Shown here: positions 17,901 to 26,606 of the stretch, piece by piece
Numbering within the stretch: the first letter of the stretch is position 1
Layout of the letters: each line of letters starts with the position of its first letter
From: Murimonas intestini
Lineage (GTDB): Bacteria > Bacillota > Clostridia > Lachnospirales > Lachnospiraceae
Length of the DNA stretch: 64,000 nt
NCBI GenBank assembly: GCA_003148945.1
Contig: QGGY01000002.1
Span: 248,001 to 312,000, forward strand
Direction of reading: 5' to 3'
Position numbers and translations under genes: made by a program
Notes under the pieces: model-generated
The model's database searches: none
Told to the model about the DNA's origin: nothing
What the model saw: the letters and a program-made list of their open reading frames with translations, nothing else

Positions 17901-18678
17901 GTTTCAACACCTCCTTCGTCAGATTTTTGTAGCCCTCTGCCACCTTGCCACCAGGATCATGGGCAAAAATGCTTTTTCCCTCGGCGCTGATTTCCTTAGC
18001 CCGGACAGAGTGGGGAATCTCTGTGCCGAACACCTTAATCTTGCTGCCGTAGGTCTCCCGCAGGAGTGCTGAGATCTCTTTTGCAAAGTTGGTCCGGCTG
18101 TCCACCATCGTCAGCAGGATACCGTCTATCTGGAGCTTGGGGTTGATCTGCCGCTTTACCTTGTTTACCGTGGAGAGCAGCTGTTCCAACCCTTTGGCGG
18201 GCAGATACTCCGCCTGAACGGGAATGATGATCCTGTTTGCAGCGGCCAGCGCATTGACTGTGAGCATTCCAAGGGAGGGCTGGCAGTCGATGAGGATATG
18301 GGAGTATTGCCCCTTCAGCGTGTCCAGATATTGCCGCAAGATAGTCTCACGGCTCATGGCATTTACCAGGGATACTTCCATACCGGATAACTGGATGTCC
18401 GCAGGCATCAGGTCTACGCCCTCTGAGTGGTGCAGGATACCCTCGCCGGGACGGAGCGGCTCATCCATCAGGATACGGCCCATTGCGTCTGACAGCGTAA
18501 AGGGCAACTTATCCGGCTGGGGATTGCCCAGGCTGATGGTTAGGCTCCCTTGCGGATCTCCGTCGATCAGCAGGACTTTCTTCCCGGCCTGTGCCAGCCC
18601 GATTCCCAAGTTGGCACAGGTTGTTGTCTTGCCAACGCCGCCTTTCTGGTTGGCGATGGCGATGATTTGCGTGTTCAT
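17857..18678 (-). CDS. parA: ParA-type partition ATPase
   Basis: A 273-residue Walker-type ATPase. The ATG at 18678 is preferred: GAGGTG lies six bases upstream and the protein then begins MNTQIIAIANQKGGVGKTTT with the deviant Walker A (KGGVGKTT). Switch motifs VLLIDGDPQGSLT and HILIDCQPSLGMLTVNALAA follow, and PVQAEYLPAKGLEQLL is typical of ParA. It is the first gene of the visible ICE operon and overlaps parB. It should position the excised element or plasmid-like form before division. A longer frame to 18741 runs into a palindrome and is unlikely to be used. Confidence 0.93.
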   Translation of the reverse strand: MNTQIIAIANQKGGVGKTTTCANLGIGLAQAGKKVLLIDGDPQGSLTISLGNPQPDKLPFTLSDAMGRILMDEPLRPGEGILHHSEGVDLMPADIQLSGMEVSLVNAMSRETILRQYLDTLKGQYSHILIDCQPSLGMLTVNALAAANRIIIPVQAEYLPAKGLEQLLSTVNKVKRQINPKLQIDGILLTMVDSRTNFAKEISALLRETYGSKIKVFGTEIPHSVRAKEISAEGKSIFAHDPGGKVAEGYKNLTKEVLKLEKQREKNRAGLGR

Positions 18679-18720
18679 TGACTTCACCTCATTTCTGATT
18701 ATTGCTGTTGCTTCTGGAAA

Positions 18721-18770
18721 TAGAAAAAGCCGCCACTTCAAAATAAAAAGTGAAGTGACGGCTCTTTCTA
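18721..18770. repeat. Imperfect 20-bp-arm palindrome upstream of parA
   Basis: TAGAAAAAGCCGCCACTTCA is mirrored by TGAAGTGACGGCTCTTTCTA around a 10-base A-rich loop; only two positions mismatch. It lies about 45 bases before the parA start and could be an attenuating hairpin, an autoregulatory ParA/ParB site or part of the element's end. I cannot tell which. Confidence 0.6.
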
Positions 18771-18860
18771 TCGCCGGAATACGAGTTCCTGAAATGAAAA
18801 AAGCACCCAGTCATTTTATACTGAGTGCTACATCAAATTCATATTCAATTATTCAAATTA

Positions 18861-19070
18861 GGTCAAACTATGCCAAACTGCCACAGCCCAAAACAAGAGG
18901 AAGGCTGGCTGAAAAGTAGCCCCCAAAACACCTACAAAATCGGCTCTCGGTTAACCACTTTGGGCACCACTTGACCCTCTTTTTGCCCTCTTTTTGGCCG
19001 GTTAACCACTTGCGGACCACTAAAAATTGGGTGAAAACGGCTCTCGTTTTGCTAAATTTGGTCAAACTAT
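18861..19070. repeat. Direct-repeat cluster at the ICE end (possible integrase arm sites or iterons)
   Basis: Several short repeats lie in this gene-free stretch: GGTCAAACTAT at 18861-18871 and 19060-19070; CGGCTCTCG at 18941-18949 and 19038-19046; GGTTAACCACTT at 18949-18960 and 19000-19011, each followed by another CCACT; and CCCTCTTTTT twice in tandem near 18975-18995. Such clusters are typical of arm-type integrase sites at ICE ends or of replication iterons. The position between parA and rpsI favours the element boundary. The exact att core was not found because the other end is outside the window. Confidence 0.6.
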
Positions 19071-19095
19071 ATCAGCCCGTTTAGATATAGTAAAA

Positions 19096-19121
19096 CCCCG
19101 GAAAACCTTGATTTTCCGGGG
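19096..19121. terminator. Bidirectional intrinsic terminator after rpsI
   Basis: CCCCGGAAAA-CCTTGA-TTTTCCGGGG forms a 10-bp perfect stem, with A-run on the left and T-run on the right, so it can end transcription from rpsI (minus strand) and from the other side. Confidence 0.85.
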
Positions 19122-19156
19122 TTTTTGAACCATTTTGATACGGTTTGAACAGCAGA

Positions 19157-19549
19157 TTATCTCTTGCTGAACTGAGGCGCGCGACGAGCTGCCTTGAGAC
19201 CGTATTTCTTTCTTTCTTTCATTCTCGGGTCTCTTGTTAAGAAACCTGCTTTCTTCAGGATTGGTCTGTAATCGTTGTCTACCTGAAGCAGAGCTCTGGA
19301 AAGTCCGTGTCTGATGGCACCAGCCTGTCCTGTTGTTCCGCCGCCGTGTACGTTTACTAATACATCAAACTTATCAGTTGTCTCAGTAGCCGTTAATGGC
19401 TGGCGAACGATAACCTTTAATGTCTCAAGACCAAAATAGTCATCAATGTCTCTTTTATTTATAGTAATCTTACCTGTACCAGGTACTACATATACTCTTG
19501 CGATAGATTTTTTTCTTCTTCCTGTTCCGTAGAATTTTCCGTTAGCCAA
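19157..19549 (-). CDS. rpsI: 30S ribosomal protein S9
   Basis: A 130-residue S9 protein of the small subunit, contacting the P-site tRNA through its C-terminal tail. The sequence has the family start ([20 protein letters not shown]), the [20 protein letters not shown] segment and the basic end APQFSKR. The gene follows rplM by 16 bases, the universal rplM-rpsI pair. The ICE lies directly downstream; the 3' end of rpsI is a known integration target for Firmicute ICEs, so part of the attachment site may lie in the last codons. The coding sequence is intact. Confidence 0.98.
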   Translation of the reverse strand: MANGKFYGTGRRKKSIARVYVVPGTGKITINKRDIDDYFGLETLKVIVRQPLTATETTDKFDVLVNVHGGGTTGQAGAIRHGLSRALLQVDNDYRPILKKAGFLTRDPRMKERKKYGLKAARRAPQFSKR

Positions 19550-19565
19550 TGTTCTTTACCTCCTC

Positions 19566-19994
19566 TTAGAATGTTAATACTTCTGGCTTCTGAGCTGCAT
19601 GATCATGCTCTGGTCCAGCGTATACATGAAGTTTTGTTATCATCTGTCTTCCTAATGGTCCCTTTGGAAGCATTCCCTTAACAGCCAGTTCGATAACTCT
19701 TTCAGGTTTCTTATCTAACATTTCCCTTAAGGTAGTTTCCTTCATTCCGCCTACATACTCAGAATGACGGTAATAAATCTTCTGGTCTAATTTCTTTCCG
19801 GTAACTTTGATATTTTCAGCATTAGTGATGATTACATAATCACCTGTATCGATGTGCGGTGTAAAGGTAGGTTTATTCTTACCTCTTAAGATCTTTGCTA
19901 CTTCTGATGACAAACGACCTAATGTATATCCTGTAGCGTCTACTACATACCATTTTCTTTCAATTGTTGATGGACTAGCCATATAACTTTTCAT
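19566..19994 (-). CDS. rplM: 50S ribosomal protein L13
   Basis: A 142-residue large-subunit protein, an early assembly protein that binds 23S rRNA. The ATG at 19994 follows AAGGAGGT and gives the normal N-terminus [20 protein letters not shown]; the frame extending to 20063 runs into the leader. Family landmarks are [17 protein letters not shown] and [12 protein letters not shown]. It is the first gene of the rplM-rpsI transcript, read from the promoter at 20111-20139. In many clostridia this pair directly follows truA; here about 3 kb of other genes separate them. Confidence 0.98.
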   Translation of the reverse strand: MKSYMASPSTIERKWYVVDATGYTLGRLSSEVAKILRGKNKPTFTPHIDTGDYVIITNAENIKVTGKKLDQKIYYRHSEYVGGMKETTLREMLDKKPERVIELAVKGMLPKGPLGRQMITKLHVYAGPEHDHAAQKPEVLTF

Positions 19995-20110
19995 TGGTTT
20001 ACCTCCTTGGATAATTAATGGTAACATACTGTTACACTCTTGCTGCTTATAGTAAAACGCCATTACCGGGGCTTTGGTTCATGCGTTCACGTACTACGTC
20101 ACATTGAGAT

Positions 20111-20139
20111 ATTATATTACACAAGTCCGTGTGTGTCAA
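20111..20139 (-). promoter_or_regulatory. Sigma-A promoter of rplM-rpsI
   Basis: On the minus strand TTGACA (20139-20134), a 17-base spacer and TATAAT (20116-20111) match the consensus fully. The leader to the rplM start is about 110 bases and may carry ribosomal-protein autoregulation, which I could not recognise. Confidence 0.9.
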
Positions 20140-20184
20140 TAACTTTTTTTCATTTTTTTCCTTTATTTCCGGGCCTCTTCAGCC

Positions 20185-20910
20185 TCAGAGGAAGAACTGG
20201 ATAAGCTTCATATCGTCTGTGAAACCAAGCCTGTACTGGATCTTTCCTTTCTCATACCTGGCCACGACAATTACTCCTGCATAGCTTGCCCCTGTCTCTT
20301 CGTCTGTCTGGCCCATGACAGCCCCCTTCTCGAACTTTTCAAACTCCCCCATCTTATCAGAATAACTTGTGATTTCTTCAAAAAGTTCTTCTGTAACATT
20401 ATCCTTATACTGTTCTGAAAACATATCCCTGAATTTCTCATACTCACGCTGATTTACATATGTGACAGCCTGTTCTCCTGTCTTCTTCAGGGTATCCTCA
20501 TCAAAACAGTCTGCAAGTCCCTTATCCACTTTGCAGCCTGCCACTGTCCCCAGGATAAGGACCATACATATTATTATCTGCTTCAAATATTTCGCAAATT
20601 CCTTATCCGCATCTAAATGTACTTCCCGGAAAAACATAATAAGCCAGACAGCACCTGCCGCCGCACCCATATATGCGGATACAAGAAGGGATAATACTGC
20701 CCCTGCCCCCATAATGGCCGCCCATATCAGGAACATGTTTCTCTGGTCGCGGCTCATCCTCTTCTTGTCATAGAGTTCCCTTTTTTCTTTTGGCATTGTA
20801 TTAAAACCACTCACCAGCATAGCGCCTTTTTCTCCCATAACTGCAAATATGCCGGCCATTATTATAAAGAAGACCGCAAGCACTGCACAGAAGATAAATC
20901 CGATATTCAT
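20185..20910 (-). CDS. DUF3784-DUF3887 fusion membrane protein
   Basis: A 241-residue membrane protein. I start it at the ATG at 20910, which follows GGGAGGGG. The N-terminal third resembles DUF3784: a helix (IGFIFCAVLAVFFIIMAGIF), the loop SGFNTMPKEKRELYDKKRM, then two more helices. After a fourth helix (IIICMVLILGTVAGCKV) comes an extracellular DUF3887-like domain (YEKFRDMFSEQYKDNVTEEL ... LGFTDDMKLIQFF). The stop of the kinase gene and this start are two bases apart, so it is the third gene of the two-component operon. It may sense or modify the cell surface; its function is not known. Confidence 0.72.
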   Translation of the reverse strand: MNIGFIFCAVLAVFFIIMAGIFAVMGEKGAMLVSGFNTMPKEKRELYDKKRMSRDQRNMFLIWAAIMGAGAVLSLLVSAYMGAAAGAVWLIMFFREVHLDADKEFAKYLKQIIICMVLILGTVAGCKVDKGLADCFDEDTLKKTGEQAVTYVNQREYEKFRDMFSEQYKDNVTEELFEEITSYSDKMGEFEKFEKGAVMGQTDEETGASYAGVIVVARYEKGKIQYRLGFTDDMKLIQFFL

Positions 20911-20911
20911 G

Positions 20912-22246
20912 TTAACCCCTCCCTGCCTCACTCTGCATCCTCTGATGCACGTCGTTTATAGGAATCGTTATATTGACCTGGAACTCTCCCCCATTTTGCT
21001 CAGTCTGCAGAGTCCCGTGATATTTTTCCAGTGTCTGCCTGACATTTACAAGTCCCAGACCCATATGGCCTTCCCGGTTTCTTTTCTGGCTGCATTCTAT
21101 TTCATGGGGCTGGACTGCTGAATTCTGGATACTGACTACTATGAATTCATTGAATGTATCCATTTTGATCGTTATATCTGAATTTTTAACCTGTCTGGAA
21201 GCATACAGTGCATTATCCAGCAGATTTGCAAATATCGTAGTAATATCCAGATCTGACATGAAACTAAGATCTGCCTCCCCCATCATGGCCTTTGTCCTGA
21301 CTCCGTCCCTCTCAGCCTGGGTGAACTTATCATTTAAGATGATATTTAACATTTTATTGTCTGAATAGTACTTCTCACCATAAGAATTTAAGAGATGGTA
21401 CATTCCTTTTACGTATTTGCTGCCCCTTTCTGTCTCCCCTGACCCGTAGAGCTCCTCAACTGCCTGCAGATGGTTTTTCATATCGTGTATCATTTTTCTG
21501 GATTCCTGGTACTTTTTCTCCAGCTCCTCATAATACCGGAACTGAATCTCATTCTTCTCTCTGTATACCTTCAGATCCCTTTCCAGATTTCTGGCCTTGA
21601 AAACATAACCAAATAAATATATAAAATAAAGATTGACAATAATGAGCAGGATAGCATTCAGCACATACAGCCCGAATCCTTTCATCTGGAAATAAAGGAC
21701 AGAGGACTCCCACATGGAAAGAAGAAAAATAATACTGAAGACAGGCAGGATCAGAATGCTGAACAGAAGCAGCTTAGGAAGGGATGCAAACTTTACTCTG
21801 TTCACCGCATATACAAAAAGCCGGGTGAGAAGTACGACTGTAACGATCTTGATCACAAGACTGACATCTGCAAAAAAGAGCACGCTTCCCAGCCCATTTT
21901 CCAATATTACCACCTCTGCCGCCATAATAACTGCTGTCTGGCACAGAAATACACCAATAATAAAAACAATATCATAAGCAACTCCCACCAGGCTTCTCTG
22001 AAAGAAAAAATATCCCAGCACAGAGATCAGTACTATACCTGTGACTGCGGAAATCCTGTCATCCCTGAAAAAAAGACTGCCTGCAGTGACAGCTATTATA
22101 AAAACCGCAAAACCTGCCACATAATATTTCTTTGGCAGATATACCCGCCTCTCCACATTGCTCATAAAATAATAGGCGCTGTAAACTAATGCAATCGGTT
22201 CGAAAACCAACCCTAAAATAAGATTTAAAATCTCCAGAATCCCCAT
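20912..22246 (-). CDS. AgrC/GHKL-type sensor histidine kinase
   Basis: A 444-residue sensor. Residues 1-215 hold six or seven membrane helices of the AgrC/peptide-sensor type. A coiled coil follows, then the phospho-acceptor region MIHDMKNHLQAVEELYG (about residue 250) and a GHKL ATPase domain with TTIFANLLDNALYASRQV (N box) and GHMGLGLVNVRQTLEKY (G box). It is cotranscribed with the LytTR regulator upstream and the DUF3784 protein downstream. The signal is unknown; no AgrB/AgrD-like genes are nearby, so the ligand may be a peptide made elsewhere or a cell-envelope cue. Confidence 0.88.
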   Translation of the reverse strand: MGILEILNLILGLVFEPIALVYSAYYFMSNVERRVYLPKKYYVAGFAVFIIAVTAGSLFFRDDRISAVTGIVLISVLGYFFFQRSLVGVAYDIVFIIGVFLCQTAVIMAAEVVILENGLGSVLFFADVSLVIKIVTVVLLTRLFVYAVNRVKFASLPKLLLFSILILPVFSIIFLLSMWESSVLYFQMKGFGLYVLNAILLIIVNLYFIYLFGYVFKARNLERDLKVYREKNEIQFRYYEELEKKYQESRKMIHDMKNHLQAVEELYGSGETERGSKYVKGMYHLLNSYGEKYYSDNKMLNIILNDKFTQAERDGVRTKAMMGEADLSFMSDLDITTIFANLLDNALYASRQVKNSDITIKMDTFNEFIVVSIQNSAVQPHEIECSQKRNREGHMGLGLVNVRQTLEKYHGTLQTEQNGGEFQVNITIPINDVHQRMQSEAGRG

Positions 22247-22256
22247 ACCCTATCCC

Positions 22257-22955
22257 CTATATCTGCCGAGCCAGAAAACTGCTGAGCTTTTCTCTGAATT
22301 CCACGGACTTTTTCTGTGAGAGAGGCACCACACTCCCATCCATCATGGTAATGTCATACCCCTTAAGGCTTTTTACCTGGTACAGATTTACCACAAAACT
22401 TTTGTGCGGCATACAAAAACCGTACTTTTCCATTTTTTCCGCCATCATAGTAATGCTGCCCTTCAGCCGGTAAATGCCTGCATCCGTCTTTATCTGTATT
22501 TTTCTGTCCAGATATTCAAAATAATAGATTTCTTTAATATCCAGGTCTTTGATACCCGACTCTGTCTCAAAGCGCACAGTCTGCACAGGCGCTTCCTGTT
22601 CTGTGTATGACACAGCCTCCCTCAGCTGCCTGTGTATCTGTTCCTGTTTTACAGGCTTTAAGAGATATCCGAATGCATGGACAGAAAAAGCTGAGCTGGC
22701 AAAATCATTGTAGCCTGTGACATAAATGATTTTCACCTTTTTATCAGACCTCCTGATCCGCCTTGCCGTCTCGATCCCATTGATCCCCTGCATATCTATA
22801 TCCAGAAATATAATGTCATAATGCCTTCCCGACATCAGCAGCCCCTCTCCGCTGTGATATACATCCACAGAGGAGGGCACCTCAAATGCCTCCACGTATC
22901 TTTTTATCTGCTCAAGTATAATTTTTTCATCATCACAAACTGCGATCTTTAACAT
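22257..22955 (-). CDS. LytTR-family response regulator
   Basis: A 232-residue regulator. The receiver domain (1-120) has the acidic pair CDDE, phosphoacceptor FLDIDM (Asp near 53) and the LKP motif (YLLKPVKQEQ). The LytTR DNA-binding domain follows (EIYYFEYLDRKIQI ... FCMPHKSFVVNL ... VPLSQKKSVEFREKL). I chose the ATG at 22955, giving MLKIAVCDDEKII with GGAG upstream; an ATG at 22967 is also possible. It is the first gene of the operon read from 23005-23033 and should act with the adjacent kinase. Confidence 0.9.
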   Translation of the reverse strand: MLKIAVCDDEKIILEQIKRYVEAFEVPSSVDVYHSGEGLLMSGRHYDIIFLDIDMQGINGIETARRIRRSDKKVKIIYVTGYNDFASSAFSVHAFGYLLKPVKQEQIHRQLREAVSYTEQEAPVQTVRFETESGIKDLDIKEIYYFEYLDRKIQIKTDAGIYRLKGSITMMAEKMEKYGFCMPHKSFVVNLYQVKSLKGYDITMMDGSVVPLSQKKSVEFREKLSSFLARQI

Positions 22956-23004
22956 ATCATTCTCCATCTTTCCGCCATTTTGTGCAACTTGTTTTGACAC
23001 CCTA

Positions 23005-23061
23005 AGTATACGTTCTGCTTTATCTTCTTTCAAGCATATTTGTATAAAATACAGTTTTATA
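23005..23061 (-). promoter_or_regulatory. Promoter and possible operator of the LytTR two-component operon
   Basis: On the minus strand TTGAAA (23033-23028), 17 bases, TATACT (23010-23005). Just upstream is the palindrome TATAAAA-N5-TTTTATA (23043-23061), a possible regulator site. The leader to the regulator ATG is about 45 bases. Confidence 0.72.
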
Positions 23062-23096
23062 TGTTCAGGAGAAGGGGGTATTCCTCATCCCCCCAA

Positions 23097-23128
23097 AAAA
23101 GAAACCGCCTGCATCAGCTGCAGACGGC
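23097..23128 (-). terminator. Intrinsic terminator after truA
   Basis: On the minus strand GCCGTCTGCA-GCTGA-TGCAGGCGGT forms a stem with one mismatch, followed by TTTCTTTTTT. It separates the ecf-truA transcript from the two-component operon. Confidence 0.8.
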
Positions 23129-23162
23129 CATTCCTGCCTTTATAACGTTTCCCACAAATATT

Positions 23163-23900
23163 TTATACATACTCGATCTTTACAAGCGTCAGTCCTTCCG
23201 GCCTCGCTGTCTCAGCTGCCCTTCTCCTGTCTCTTGCTTCTAATATCTCACTTATGTCCCCAGGCTCTATGCTGCCTCCGCCTACCCTGATAAGGGTGCC
23301 CGCGATGATCCTGACCATATTATAAAGAAAGCCGTTTCCGCGTATTCGTATGCAGATCATATCTCCCTCTTTCTCAATATCCAGGGAATACACTGTCCTG
23401 ACCGTATTCTCCACCTCCGGCTTATGGGTACAGAAGCTCTTAAAGTCATGCTCCCCAACAAGATATGCCGCGGCTTCCCTCATCCTCTCCACATCCAGGG
23501 GATAATAATAGAAATAAGAATACAGGCGCCTGGTAGGATCAGGAAAACGTCTGTTAAGGATCCTGTACTCATAAGTCTTTACTGTATCCGCGAACCGGGG
23601 ATGGAACTCCTCCGGTACTTCACAGGAATCCTGTATCCTTATATCCTCAGGAAGTCTTGTATTAAGCGCAAAGGAAATCTTGTCTGCCGGCATCCTGGCC
23701 TTCGTACAAAAAACCGCCACATTTCCCAGTGCATGTACGCCTGAATCAGTCCTGCTGGCTCCGACCACCTTTATCTCTTCCTTCAGAAGCTCACTTAAAT
23801 GCCTGTTCAATACTTCCTCTATAGTTATTCCATTAGGCTGGTACTGCCAGCCGCAGTAATTCGTGCCGTCATAAGCTACGATAAGCTTGATCTTCCTCAA
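23163..23900 (-). CDS. truA: tRNA pseudouridine(38-40) synthase
   Basis: A 245-residue enzyme that makes pseudouridine at positions 38-40 in the anticodon arm of tRNAs. I place the start at the TTG at 23900, giving (M)RKIKLIVAYDGTNYCGW with GAGGAG at good spacing; the ATG at 23933 gives an unusual N-terminal extension and overlaps the ecfT stop. The catalytic Asp lies in GASRTDSGVHALG; further landmarks are HDFKSFC and GNGFLYNMVRIIAGTLI. Length matches bacterial TruA. It is the last gene of the ecfA1-ecfA2-ecfT-truA unit. Confidence 0.96.
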   Translation of the reverse strand: MRKIKLIVAYDGTNYCGWQYQPNGITIEEVLNRHLSELLKEEIKVVGASRTDSGVHALGNVAVFCTKARMPADKISFALNTRLPEDIRIQDSCEVPEEFHPRFADTVKTYEYRILNRRFPDPTRRLYSYFYYYPLDVERMREAAAYLVGEHDFKSFCTHKPEVENTVRTVYSLDIEKEGDMICIRIRGNGFLYNMVRIIAGTLIRVGGGSIEPGDISEILEARDRRRAAETARPEGLTLVKIEYV

Positions 23901-23932
23901 ACTGCTCTCCTCACAATCGCTAAATCTCCCCA

Positions 23933-24739
23933 TCAGACTGGTGACAACCGCCCTATGGCAATAGAGACCACCAGATAGGCCAGCAGGATCAGGTATGCTA
24001 TCCTGTCCCTGTTCTGATAGATGAGGGGCTTCATTTTCGTCCTTCCTTCCCCTCCATGATACCCTCTGGCCTCCATGGCCATGGCCAGATCATTGGCACG
24101 GCGGAAAGCCGAGATAAACAACGGTACAAGAAGCGGCACAAGGCTCTTTGCCTTCTTGATCAGATTGCCGCTCTCAAAATCAGCGCCCCTGGCTATCTGG
24201 GCCTTCATGATCTTATCTGTTTCTTCCAATAATATGGGGATAAATCTCAGTGCGATCGACATCATCATAGCCACCTCGTGCACTGGCACACGCAGCTTAC
24301 CCAGAGGACGGAGGCCTTTTTCCATGCCGTCTGTCAGGTTATTGGGCGTGGTAGTCAGCGTCATGACAGAGGACCCCACGATCAAAAATATCAGCCTGAT
24401 CGTCATAAATGCAGCCTGACGAAGTCCTTCATAAGTGATAGTCAGCTTCCACAGCGTTACAAGAGGCCTGCCCGGTGTGAGAAACAGATTGAATACTGCC
24501 GTGATCAAAAGCAGGATGATAATAGCTTTCAGGCCTTTCAGCATAAACTTCAGGGGCACTTTGGACAATTTAATCACTATCCCCAGAAACAGGGCTGCTA
24601 CTGCATATCCCGCAAAGGATTTAAAGAAAAAAAGTGATATGATAAACGCCAGCGTCCCCACAAGCTTTACCCTTGAGTCAAGCTTGTGGATTATAGAATT
24701 GACAGGATAATACTGTCCTAAAGTGATATCTCTTAACAT
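23933..24739 (-). CDS. ecfT: ECF transporter transmembrane component EcfT
   Basis: A 268-residue membrane scaffold that couples the EcfA1/EcfA2 ATPases to vitamin-binding S components. It opens LGQYYPVNSIIHKLDSRVKL, standard for EcfT, and has five or six helices. The two coupling helices carry the conserved Ala-Arg-Gly signatures: AQIARGADFES and AMEARGYHGGEGRTKM. No S component is encoded nearby, so this is a group II module serving several S components. It is seven bases from ecfA2. Confidence 0.96.
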   Translation of the reverse strand: MLRDITLGQYYPVNSIIHKLDSRVKLVGTLAFIISLFFFKSFAGYAVAALFLGIVIKLSKVPLKFMLKGLKAIIILLLITAVFNLFLTPGRPLVTLWKLTITYEGLRQAAFMTIRLIFLIVGSSVMTLTTTPNNLTDGMEKGLRPLGKLRVPVHEVAMMMSIALRFIPILLEETDKIMKAQIARGADFESGNLIKKAKSLVPLLVPLFISAFRRANDLAMAMEARGYHGGEGRTKMKPLIYQNRDRIAYLILLAYLVVSIAIGRLSPV

Positions 24740-24745
24740 GGGTCT

Positions 24746-25594
24746 CTACTTTCTGAGGGCTATGAGGATCGCATCCCTGGCTTCTTCCACCGTGGTGGCA
24801 TCTGTTTTTATATCCCAGCCCTTCTCCTTTAAACTGTTCACTACATAAGTTACCTGCGGGGCAGCCAGTCCGATTTCTTCCAGCTCCCTGTAGTGTTTAA
24901 ACACTTCCCTGGGCGCTCCGTCATACATGGCCTTTCCCCTGTTCATTACAATGATCCTCTGCACATATTTAGCCACATCTTCCATACTGTGTGAGACAAG
25001 GATCACCGTGATCTTTCTCTCTTTATGCAGCATGGCTATCTGGTCCAGTATCTCATCCCTCCCTTTGGGGTCAAGACCAGCTGTGGGTTCATCCAGAATG
25101 AGTACTTCGGGTTTCATGGCAAGAATCCCTGCTATGGCCACTCTGCGCTTCTGCCCGCCTGAAAGCTCAAACGGCGACTGTCTGTAGAATTCCTCACCAA
25201 GCCCAACCTGCTCCAGAGCTTCCCTGGCCCTCTCTTCTGTCTCTTCCTGTGACAGCCCCAGATTCTTCGGCCCAAAGCATACATCTGTAAAAACATCGAT
25301 TTCAAAAAGCTGGTGCTCAGGATACTGAAATACCAGCCCTACCTTGCTGCGCAGTTCCTTCATATTATAATTATCCTGATAGATACTCTGGCCATTATAA
25401 TAAATCTGGCCGGAGGTTGCCTTTATCAATCCGTTGAGATGCTGGATCAGAGTTGATTTGCCTGAGCCCGTATGTCCTATGATCCCAATAAACTGCCCGT
25501 CCGGAAGTTCCAGGCTGATATCATCAAGAGCTTTCTTTTCAAAAGCCGTACCTTCTCCATATACATAAGAAAGATGTTCTATTTTAATTGACAT
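24746..25594 (-). CDS. ecfA2: ECF transporter ATPase EcfA2
   Basis: A 282-residue ABC ATPase. Walker A GHTGSGKSTLIQHLNGL, Q-loop VFQYPEHQLFE, signature LSGGQKRRVAIAGILA, Walker B VLILDEPTAGLDP and the switch His (LVSHSMEDVAKY) are all present. The C-terminal region has the extra domain of energy-coupling ATPases. It overlaps the end of ecfA1 by 16 bases. Together with EcfA1 and EcfT it powers uptake of vitamins such as riboflavin, biotin or folate, depending on the S component. Confidence 0.96.
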   Translation of the reverse strand: MSIKIEHLSYVYGEGTAFEKKALDDISLELPDGQFIGIIGHTGSGKSTLIQHLNGLIKATSGQIYYNGQSIYQDNYNMKELRSKVGLVFQYPEHQLFEIDVFTDVCFGPKNLGLSQEETEERAREALEQVGLGEEFYRQSPFELSGGQKRRVAIAGILAMKPEVLILDEPTAGLDPKGRDEILDQIAMLHKERKITVILVSHSMEDVAKYVQRIIVMNRGKAMYDGAPREVFKHYRELEEIGLAAPQVTYVVNSLKEKGWDIKTDATTVEEARDAILIALRK

Positions 25595-26430
25595 AATTCA
25601 TCCACCAATTCCTTAACACTTAAGATGCACTCAGGCAGGGCGACACCTGCATTTCTCAGTTCATGGGCCAGCAGAGTGGCCTGAGGCACATCAAGCCTGT
25701 ATTTTTTCAGCGTATCCACCTGGGAAAAGATTTCCCTTGGCGTTCCCTGCATGACGATTTTTCCCTCATCCATAACAATGATCTTATCCGCATAAATAAC
25801 TTCTTCCATATAATGGGTGATCAAAATGACCGTGACTTCCTCCACGTCATTGAGAGCCCTGACTGTCCTGATCACTTCTTTCCGCCCGTTTGGGTCAAGC
25901 ATGGCTGTGGGCTCATCCAGCACGATACATTTCGGATGCATGGCTACCACTCCTGCAATAGCCACCCTCTGCTTCTGGCCTCCCGAGAGCTTATTGGGGG
26001 AATTTGTCCTGTATTCCCACATTCCGACTGCCTTTAAGCTCTCTTCCACTCTCTCCCATATTTCTTTTGACGGTATCCCCATATTTTCAGGGCCAAATCC
26101 CACGTCCTCCTCCACAACACTTCCAATGATCTGGTTGTCCGGATTCTGGAATACCATGCCTGCTTCCTGGCGGATATCCCAGAGACTGCTTTCATCTCTT
26201 GTATCCTTCCCGTCTACATAGAGCGCTCCTTCTGTCGGCAGAAGAATAGCATTGATATGCTTGGCAAGTGTAGACTTTCCCGAACCGTTATGCCCAAGGA
26301 TCGCAATAAAATCACCCTTCTTTACATCCAGGTCCACATTGTCCACCGCTCTGTTTACAGATTCAATATTCCCATCTTCTGTAAATTTTGTATATTCAAA
26401 ACTCAGCTTTTCAGCTCTTATGATTCCCAT
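25579..26430 (-). CDS. ecfA1: ECF transporter ATPase EcfA1
   Basis: A 283-residue ABC ATPase, first gene of the ecf operon. ATG 26430 is preferred over the GTG at 26439 because AGGTGG lies upstream at the right distance. Walker A GHNGSGKSTLAKHINAIL, Q-loop FQNPDNQIIG, signature LSGGQKQRVAIAGVVA, Walker B CIVLDEPTAMLDP and switch His (LITHYMEEV) are intact. FQNPDNQ and the paired EcfA2 identify it as the A1 subunit. The promoter lies about 100 bases upstream. Confidence 0.96.
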   Translation of the reverse strand: MGIIRAEKLSFEYTKFTEDGNIESVNRAVDNVDLDVKKGDFIAILGHNGSGKSTLAKHINAILLPTEGALYVDGKDTRDESSLWDIRQEAGMVFQNPDNQIIGSVVEEDVGFGPENMGIPSKEIWERVEESLKAVGMWEYRTNSPNKLSGGQKQRVAIAGVVAMHPKCIVLDEPTAMLDPNGRKEVIRTVRALNDVEEVTVILITHYMEEVIYADKIIVMDEGKIVMQGTPREIFSQVDTLKKYRLDVPQATLLAHELRNAGVALPECILSVKELVDELCQLK

Positions 26431-26527
26431 AAACGCCACCTGTTCTTCTTGGCATCCCGCATGCCTGTTAAATTAATTCTCTCGCTCATTCTGTGCAGTA
26501 AATGCACAGACCTGCTGAATAGTTATC

Positions 26528-26556
26528 ATTTTAATTCATTTACTTTGTCTTGTCAA
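26528..26556 (-). promoter_or_regulatory. Promoter of the ecfA1A2T-truA operon
   Basis: On the minus strand TTGACA (26556-26551), 17 bases, TAAAAT (26533-26528), about 100 bases before the ecfA1 ATG. Confidence 0.8.
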
Positions 26557-26606
26557 CGCAGTAAGTCAAATAACACAAAGCATACAGCCTTATTCTCTGC
26601 CGTTTT

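Noticed and set aside
19995-20110. Ribosomal protein L13 leader RNA before rplM
   Set aside because: The leader is long enough, but I could not match the conserved stems of the known L13 leader by eye.
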